A DNA stretch of 11,601 bases from Thermoplasmatales archaeon ex4484_36 (GTDB lineage: Archaea > Thermoplasmatota > Penumbrarchaeia > Penumbrarchaeales > EX4484-36). The stretch lies in the NCBI GenBank assembly GCA_002254765.1, contig NJDV01000095.1, positions 1 to 11,601 of the forward strand, read 5' to 3'. The notes beneath the pieces are model-generated. The model searched no databases and was not told the DNA's origin. It saw only the letters and a list, made by a program, of their open reading frames with translations. Every line of letters starts with the position of its first letter. The first letter of the stretch is position 1. Positions 7,400-11,601 of the stretch are shown here, piece after piece. A program made the translations under genes and the position numbers.

Positions 7400-7570
7400 A
7401 CGTGGAGCCTTCCGCCCCCTTGGGGTCCAAAGCAGAGATAAGAAGCAACCTTGGGGCGGGGGCAGAAGCCGTAGAAGGGATGCCTCCCTTATATGGAGGG
7501 GGTGACAGACTTTGATAACTCCTCTAAAATGGTCCTCTGATCAACTGTGCCCGGGGTTACTTTCAATCTA
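7400..7570. other. Short intergenic stretch after the surface-protein gene
   Basis: No gene is seen here. There is no clear T-rich terminator immediately after the stop at 7399. A small inverted repeat CCTCC...GGAGG surrounds the TATA-like CTTATATGG near 7485-7500, which could be a weak promoter element or chance. The wider gap up to the next protein gene (7400-7709) also holds the guide-RNA candidate and its promoter, listed separately. Confidence 0.4.
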
Positions 7571-7587
7571 CCAAAAATCTTAATATG
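7571..7587 (+). promoter_or_regulatory. BRE/TATA-like promoter upstream of the guide-RNA candidate
   Basis: CCAAAAAT followed by CTTAATATG resembles an archaeal BRE plus TATA box in otherwise GC-rich DNA. Its centre near 7583 predicts transcription from about 7608, some 15 bases before the base of the RNA hairpin at 7625. The call is by pattern only. Confidence 0.4.
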
Positions 7588-7624
7588 CCGATTGCAAATC
7601 CTCCCTTCCCTACGGTATTGAAAA

Positions 7625-7696
7625 GGCCCGTCGCCATGAATGGGGGAGGGCCCCAGGGGGCTCTGTGAAGTCCATTCCACCAGGCGGGCCACACCA
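7625..7696 (+). ncRNA. Candidate archaeal H/ACA pseudouridylation guide RNA
   Basis: The sequence folds as one hairpin with every H/ACA element in order. The lower stem is GGCCCG 7625-7630 with CGGGCC 7685-7690, extendable by U-G and C-G to 8 bp. It is followed by a symmetric internal loop (pocket) of 5-7 bases per side. The upper stem is GAATGG 7638-7643 with CCATTC 7672-7677. Above it is an asymmetric K-turn-like loop with GA on the 5' side (7646-7647) and UGUGA on the 3' side (7664-7668), then an apical 6-bp stem (7648-7653 with 7658-7663) with a CAGG loop. An ACA box (7691-7693) follows the lower stem directly, three bases before the predicted 3' end, and a T4 run begins at 7697. The upper-stem base to ACA distance is 14 bases, as required in known guides. 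The predicted target is UGGUG-UN-AUGGC, with U modified; I could not place it in rRNA from memory. It would act with Cbf5, Nop10, Gar1 and L7Ae. Confidence 0.55.
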
Positions 7697-7703
7697 TTTT
7701 AAA
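7697..7703 (+). promoter_or_regulatory. TTTTAAA: T-run terminator of the guide RNA and/or TATA box of the DUF2797 gene
   Basis: The T4 run directly follows the predicted 3' end of the RNA, and archaeal RNA polymerase stops at oligo-T. The same TTTTAAA also resembles a TATA box; from its centre near 7700 a transcript would start near 7725, close to ATG 7722 or 7731 of the next gene. The two roles are not exclusive. Confidence 0.4.
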
Positions 7704-7709
7704 GGTGGG

Positions 7710-8558
7710 ATGAGACTGAAGATGGAAGGGATGCACGTCATACACTTCTTTTGGAAGGACCTCTCTCCCCACCTTATTCTACACCCCGTCGTAGCTGATG
7801 GGCTCTCCCTCTCCCACCCCAAACCATCTCTGATTCAGGTGCACAGGCTCTCTTTAGGGGAGGTGTGGAACTACACGGTTCTCCCCGGGAGATGGTGTGT
7901 GGGAAGACTTGAGGAGGAGAGTTATCTCCCTTGCCCAGAGGGGAGGGTTCTGAAGGAATTTCACATCTGTCCCCGCTGCAGGGCCTCTCTGGGGAAGCCC
8001 ACGTTGAGGGAGATATTCGAGCCCGAGGAGGGTTGCGAGGGGGAGATATGCGAGAAGCCTCACGTGGTGTACCTAGCCTTCTACGGGGAGAAGATGAAGG
8101 TAGGTATGACCCCCGAAGAGAGGCTCTTGAAGAGGGCTGTGGAACAGGGGGCGGATGCGGTGGGAGTCCTTCTCCACCTTGAGAACAGACGGGAGGCAAG
8201 GGCGGAGGAGAAGAGGATTTCCAAGGAGCTCAGGGTCCCGCAGGCTCTTCCCGCCCGGGAGATACTCGCCGGGATGAGCAGGGGCTTCAAAAGGGAGGTC
8301 ATAGAGGAGAGATACAGGAGGGTGCTGGAGGCCGTTGGTGGGGAGGAGGAGCTCACCATCCTTCGGGGATATCCATTAGAGAGACTCTCCTCCGCCCCCT
8401 CTCCGTGGAAGGGAAAGAGAATTCACGGGAGGGTCCTGGGCGCGAAAGGGAGGTACATAATCGTTCAGATGGGGGGACCGAAGGCCATCAATACAGGAAA
8501 GCTCCTGGGGAGGGTGCTGGTTGAGGGGAGCACAAAGCCCTCTCTTGAGGAGTTCTAG
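7710..8558 (+). CDS. DUF2797 family protein
   Basis: The core KPHVVYLAFYGEKMKVGMT, followed by an EQGADA segment and charged helices, is the signature of DUF2797 (in relatives: H-x-V-Y-L-A ... K-V-G-x-T ... Q-G-A), a conserved family of unknown function related in fold to GIY-YIG nucleases. Before it lie a C-x2-C pair (CPRC) and a C-x4-C pair (CEGEIC), a likely metal site. The segment around RWCVGR...YLPCP is also typical of archaeal members. The C-terminal third (about 60 residues, GKRIHGRVLGAKGRYIIVQMGG) is an additional beta-rich region. An in-frame ATG at 7665 was not used because it lies inside the guide-RNA hairpin. ATG 7710 is the first after it; 7722 and 7731 are real alternatives, the last suiting a leaderless transcript. 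Its TAG (8556-8558) overlaps the stop of the convergent minus-strand gene. No partner is evident from context. Confidence 0.82.
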   Translation: MRLKMEGMHVIHFFWKDLSPHLILHPVVADGLSLSHPKPSLIQVHRLSLGEVWNYTVLPGRWCVGRLEEESYLPCPEGRVLKEFHICPRCRASLGKPTLREIFEPEEGCEGEICEKPHVVYLAFYGEKMKVGMTPEERLLKRAVEQGADAVGVLLHLENRREARAEEKRISKELRVPQALPAREILAGMSRGFKREVIEERYRRVLEAVGGEEELTILRGYPLERLSSAPSPWKGKRIHGRVLGAKGRYIIVQMGGPKAINTGKLLGRVLVEGSTKPSLEEF

Positions 8559-8742
8559 CTTTCAGGTGCCAGGCGTAGGCTCTCGGGGTATAGGACCCCA
8601 GCGGCCAAGATAAGTATGAAGAAGAGCGCAACCACTATTTTGAAAAGCGTAGCCGAGGAGGGGTACTCCACATATCGGTTCACGAGAGGACCATGAAGGA
8701 TACCATCAGAACGGTGAAGAGAGAGAGGGGCAGCTCTCTCAC
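8555..8742 (-). pseudogene. Small two-helix membrane protein, apparently frameshifted
   Basis: Two short frames lie end to end just after the AAA ATPase gene. The first starts at GTG 8742, overlapping the ATPase stop (GTGA), with GGAGG just upstream; it encodes 20 residues including PLSLFTVLMVSFMVLS and stops at 8680. The second, from GTG 8683 to TAG 8555, encodes 42 residues with a strong helix, ATLFKIVVALFFILILAAG, and the tail YPESLRLAPES. Each alone is unusually short. Restoring one base near 8683-8690 gives one protein of about 62 residues with two membrane helices and a short hydrophilic connector. It would be translationally coupled to the ATPase and is a plausible membrane partner. 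Alternatives are two separate micro-proteins with a GTGA overlap, or decay. I do not recognise the family. Confidence 0.5.
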
Positions 8743-11447
8743 CTCCTTCTTTGGGGAGACCTCTTCCTCTCGTGCTCCTTCCTCAGTTTGTCATAGGACC
8801 TCATCATCTCCTCCGTTATGGAGGGTTTCAGGCCATCCAAAGCCTCTAGGAAGTCCGCCATTCTGATGGGCACCTCCCTCTTCAGCCGGAGGGCACGGGC
8901 AAGGGCTATGGAGGCCGCCTCCCTCACCAGATTCTCCAGGTCTGCCCCAGAGAAGCCCCTGGTCATGGCGGCCAGCTTCTTCACATCCACATCCTTCCCT
9001 ATAAAGCGCCCTCTCATGTGAATCCTAAGTATCTCCTCCCTAGCCCTTCTTGACGGTGGCGGGACATATATCACCTTGTCAAATCTGCCGGGCCTGAGGA
9101 GGGCTGGATCCACAAGGTCAGGCATGTTGGTGGTCCCCACAACTATGATGCCAGAGGTGTCCTCCAGGCCGTCAAGCTCCGAGAGTATCAAAGAGAGGAT
9201 TCTGGGGGTGACGTCGTCGGTTGTGTAGAAATCCCTTCTCTTCGCTATGGCGTCTATCTCGTCCAGAAGAAGTATGGCGGGCTTTCTCTTCCTTGCCTCC
9301 TCAAAGAGCCTTGTTATGGCCGCCTCGCTCTCGCCATACCACTTCGACATGACGTCAGAGCACTTTACCGATATCATATCCACGTTGAGCTCCGAGGCGA
9401 TGGCTCTAAGAAGCAGTGTCTTGCCGCACCCGGGGGGACCGAATAAGAGGATGCCTTTGGAGGGCTTCACCCCGTATTTCTCAGCCATCTCAGGCTCCAG
9501 AAGAGGAACCATTATGGCCTGCTTGAGCTCCTCCTTTATATCGTCAAGGCCACCCACCTGCTTGAAGGAGGTCCTTCTGAAGCCCTCCATCTCGCTTAAG
9601 GTCCGAATCGCTTTCTCCTCCTCACCGGCTGCCTCCTCCTCGGGGAAGACCCTCTTTACAAAGGAGTGGGCAACGCCCGCCGCCGGGGCGGAGAGGGCGG
9701 TGAGCACCACGTAGGCCAAAAAGACCCAGGATATCTCAGCCCCCTCAACAAAGTAGAGGACGGCGAAGGATAGCACGATGATAAGTATTGGCAGGAGCCC
9801 CTTCGGATCTCCCGCTATCGCCTTCATATCGGAGGGGTCCCTCTCCCTATAATACTTGTATGCGAGGTAAGCTAAGGCCCCCCAGAGAATGATGAGCAAG
9901 AAGGGGCCCGTATCCTGCATGTTCTCCGAGAGGACCCTTGATATCACCTGGGTCCTGGGATATGAGAGCTGGCCCAAGGAATCAAGCCACAGGGAGGGTG
10001 TAGCGCCCAGTATGGGTATGGCAAAGGCTCCTCCGAAGGGTGCAAGGAAGACCGTGAGGAAAACAAGGTAGGAGAAGCGGTAGTCAAAGAATCCTATGAA
10101 GAGCACGAGTAGGGAGAAGAGAAGGAAGACCCAGCCGAACTCAAGGTTCTGATAGGAGGCGGCTGGGGAGACCAGTATCGCAAGGAGGATCAGAGAGAGA
10201 TAGGGATATCTCATTCCCAGCGCCCCAAGACCCACTGCCAGTATCAGTGCGAGCCAAATGGGGTAGAAGGGAGCCCAAAGAAGCCCTGCTATCGCCAGGA
10301 TGAAAAAGAGCACACCCCTCACATGCCCCCGCATATGGGGCGATAGGAGCCAATTGACTACTCTCTCCTCCCTGCCCTGAAGCCCTCTCCCCCGCCTCTT
10401 CTCCTTTCTGTACCTCTCCTTCAGCTCATCCAAGTAGCTGGCCAGCTTGGGGAAGGTCAGGATGCCCGCGATGAAGAGTATGGGCATTATGAGAACAAGG
10501 GGGGAGAGGGACCTCTTCAGTGGGAACCCCACCTTGTAGGTCAGAGGGTTCACGGTGAACCTCAGAACGTACTCCTCGGCCGCATTGGGGACCCGGATGG
10601 TTTTTGTATATGTAGAGTTCTCGTATTTCACAACCACAGTGTAGAGGCCCTCGTGCACAGGGAAGGGTGTGAAGGCATAGCCGTCCGTGCTCCGCACGGT
10701 ATATGACCAGGTCTCGTTGGAGAAAGTGACGGTGGCTCCGTCCACCCTCCTTTCATTCTTCTCGTCGTATATGTAGACAGTCAGTGTCACGTTGTAGCGG
10801 GGGGGCGGTGTGGGTGGAGGGGGTATCTCATACTGATATCTCCTTGAAGATATCATCTCATTGTACTTGTCGTACGCCTCAACCCACCACGTGACATTGG
10901 TTCCGTAGCTGTAGCCGTTCATTCTGAAGACCTGGTCAAACTTCATATCCGCCCTTTTTATGATAACGTCCGGTCTTAAGGTGTAGATGGTGATATTGAA
11001 GGGCTTTCCGCTCTCTGCCTCCTCCCTGTCCCAGTCTACTCCTATGTTTTCATAGAAGTCGCTCCCCACCCAACCCCCCACCTTCTGCACCACATAGCTG
11101 TACTGGGGGGAGGATATAGAGGAAGCCTCATCGTCCCATACAGTGATGGTGAAGCGCACCTGAGTTCCCCCGGGGTAGCCTGGGATTATAACGTACATGC
11201 TGGTGGTGTTTATCCTCTTGAACTGGTATCCGCCAGTGGTTCTCTCCCCCCCCGGGTAGAAGAGCTCTACATTGAGGTTGGCCGCGGATATTATAGTTCC
11301 CCTAGAGCGTATTGTGACGTTAACGCTCTGGCCGTCTAGGGGGTTCATGGGTGTGTAGATCACCTCTATGTTGTCCTCGAAGGTGCCCTCCCAGCCGGTG
11401 GCCTCCCTCATCTCACCGCTGAGGAGGAGAAGGAAGGCGGTGCCCAC
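8739..11447 (-). CDS. Membrane-anchored Cdc48-type AAA ATPase with an exported beta-sandwich ectodomain
   Basis: 902 residues from GTG 11447. Residues about 20-300 are beta-rich and exported: Ig-like segments, a proline linker (PPPPTPPP) near 210, then a carboxypeptidase-regulatory/CNA-B-like domain. All seven N-x-S/T sequons fall here. A helix at 317-334 is followed by a very basic loop (about 340-378), then a block of roughly six to eight helices (379 to about 600). The cytoplasmic AAA domain (about 626-902) is intact: Walker A GPPGCGKT 670-677, aromatic pore loop KWYGE 702-706, Walker B ILLLDEID 725-732, sensor-1 Asn774, arginine fingers Arg785/Arg788 in RPGRFD, and the GFSGADLENLVREA C-subdomain. 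There is one AAA module, no HExxH and no Lon-type serine site, so it is not FtsH or LonB. By family it is probably a hexameric motor that pulls substrates; acting on membrane or surface proteins is inference. Upstream in another frame lies the likely true start. Confidence 0.88.
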   Translation of the reverse strand: MGTAFLLLLSGEMREATGWEGTFEDNIEVIYTPMNPLDGQSVNVTIRSRGTIISAANLNVELFYPGGERTTGGYQFKRINTTSMYVIIPGYPGGTQVRFTITVWDDEASSISSPQYSYVVQKVGGWVGSDFYENIGVDWDREEAESGKPFNITIYTLRPDVIIKRADMKFDQVFRMNGYSYGTNVTWWVEAYDKYNEMISSRRYQYEIPPPPTPPPRYNVTLTVYIYDEKNERRVDGATVTFSNETWSYTVRSTDGYAFTPFPVHEGLYTVVVKYENSTYTKTIRVPNAAEEYVLRFTVNPLTYKVGFPLKRSLSPLVLIMPILFIAGILTFPKLASYLDELKERYRKEKRRGRGLQGREERVVNWLLSPHMRGHVRGVLFFILAIAGLLWAPFYPIWLALILAVGLGALGMRYPYLSLILLAILVSPAASYQNLEFGWVFLLFSLLVLFIGFFDYRFSYLVFLTVFLAPFGGAFAIPILGATPSLWLDSLGQLSYPRTQVISRVLSENMQDTGPFLLIILWGALAYLAYKYYRERDPSDMKAIAGDPKGLLPILIIVLSFAVLYFVEGAEISWVFLAYVVLTALSAPAAGVAHSFVKRVFPEEEAAGEEEKAIRTLSEMEGFRRTSFKQVGGLDDIKEELKQAIMVPLLEPEMAEKYGVKPSKGILLFGPPGCGKTLLLRAIASELNVDMISVKCSDVMSKWYGESEAAITRLFEEARKRKPAILLLDEIDAIAKRRDFYTTDDVTPRILSLILSELDGLEDTSGIIVVGTTNMPDLVDPALLRPGRFDKVIYVPPPSRRAREEILRIHMRGRFIGKDVDVKKLAAMTRGFSGADLENLVREAASIALARALRLKREVPIRMADFLEALDGLKPSITEEMMRSYDKLRKEHERKRSPQRRR

Positions 11448-11488
11448 AGCGCTAGAGGCTCTTTTCTCACTTTCATTCCTCCTTTCAT
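11448..11488 (-). other. Out-of-frame translation start and signal-peptide n-region of the AAA ATPase gene
   Basis: ATG 11488 overlaps the upstream gene's stop (TGATG), and ATG 11476 follows GGAGG by one base. Both open the frame MKVRKEPLAL, which is one base out of phase with the ATPase frame. If one base were added, for example in the A4 run near 11461-11464, the protein would start MKVRKRASSAVGTAFLLLLS, a textbook signal peptide. In the sequence as given, the ATPase frame has only GTG 11447 and no positive residues before its hydrophobic stretch. Confidence 0.5.
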
Positions 11489-11601
11489 CAGGCTCCCACA
11501 GAAACCCTAAGCTTCTGCCAGATGATCTTCTTTATCTTCACCCTCTCCAAGGTCCCCAGGGCGGCCAGGGAAGCGAGAAGGTACTCCACCGGTATAGCCG
11601 C
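11488..11601 (-). CDS. C-terminal end of an unidentified gene (5' part off the right edge)
   Basis: The frame enters at the right edge in phase and runs 37 codons to TGA 11490-11488, followed at once by a second TGA. The visible tail has a hydrophobic part (EYLLASLAALGTLE) and a basic amphipathic part (RVKIKKIIWQKLRV), which could be a membrane-proximal or cytoplasmic tail. The stop overlaps a possible start of the AAA ATPase gene (TGATG), so the two are probably co-transcribed and translationally coupled. It is too short to name; the other two frames in this stretch are interrupted or unremarkable. Confidence 0.6.
   Translation of the reverse strand, partial: AAIPVEYLLASLAALGTLERVKIKKIIWQKLRVSVGA

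Noticed and set aside
7500..7540. C/D box guide RNA (GTGACAG ... CTGA)
   Set aside because: Box C departs from RTGATGA, there are no clear C'/D' boxes, and the spacing is too short.
7625..7696. A tRNA reading, because the outer stem is followed by ACACCA
   Set aside because: There is no T-loop consensus, no D-arm and no proper anticodon arm; the internal loop and ACA box fit H/ACA much better.
7665..7709. An upstream in-frame ATG at 7665 that would lengthen the DUF2797 protein by 15 residues
   Set aside because: It lies inside the guide-RNA hairpin and upstream of the T run/TATA-like element, and the extra residues do not resemble the family's N-terminus.
8739..11447. FtsH or Lon-type membrane protease
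   Set aside because: The chain ends shortly after the AAA C-subdomain; there is no HExxH zinc motif and no Lon protease domain.
1..11601. CRISPR arrays, insertion sequences, rRNA genes
   Set aside because: No regularly spaced repeats, transposase motifs, terminal inverted repeats or rRNA-like stretches were seen on either strand.

Overview
The window looks archaeal, most likely euryarchaeal and possibly Thermoplasmatota-like (low confidence at that level). The reasons are: TATA/BRE-like promoter elements with short leaders, a Cdc48/PAN-type AAA module, a DUF2797 protein of the archaeal type, heavy use of AGG and ATA codons, and exported proteins dense in N-glycosylation sequons (N-x-S/T).

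Layout. (1) Positions 1-1049, minus strand: the 5' part of an exported Asp-box (sialidase-like) beta-propeller gene that runs off the left edge. It sits in DNA visibly richer in A+T than the rest. (2) Positions 1050-1447: an AT-rich divergent intergenic region with a TATA-like box for the minus gene and a perfect 16-bp palindrome at the probable promoter of the plus operon. (3) Positions 1448-7399, plus strand: a tightly packed operon. It holds a broken PadR-like regulator remnant, a DrrA-type ABC ATPase, a DrrB-type ABC-2 permease (ATGA overlap), and a very large cell-surface protein read in two frames. The surface protein has a malectin-like carbohydrate-binding domain, an alpha/alpha-toroid domain, then, after a G7 run where the frame changes, CARDB and Ig-like domains and a C-terminal membrane anchor. 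(4) Positions 7400-7709: a short gap that holds a strong candidate H/ACA guide RNA followed by a T run. (5) Positions 7710-8558, plus strand: a DUF2797 protein. (6) Positions 8555-11601, minus strand: a second operon with the 3' end of an unidentified gene, a 900-residue membrane AAA ATPase, and a small two-helix membrane protein that appears frameshifted.

How they may work together. The left operon pairs a multidrug/lipid-type exporter with a surface glycan-binding or glycan-processing protein. The right operon encodes an unusual ATPase: an exported, glycosylated beta-sandwich ectodomain, many membrane helices, and a single cytoplasmic Cdc48-like motor with no protease domain. That architecture is the best candidate here for an undescribed system. 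The H/ACA RNA candidate is the second.

Caution. At up to four places (about 1494-1498, 6055-6061, 8680-8690, 11447-11476) adjacent frames look as if they belong to one protein separated by one base. This could be gene decay, programmed or phase-variable shifting, or assembly indels; reads would decide.
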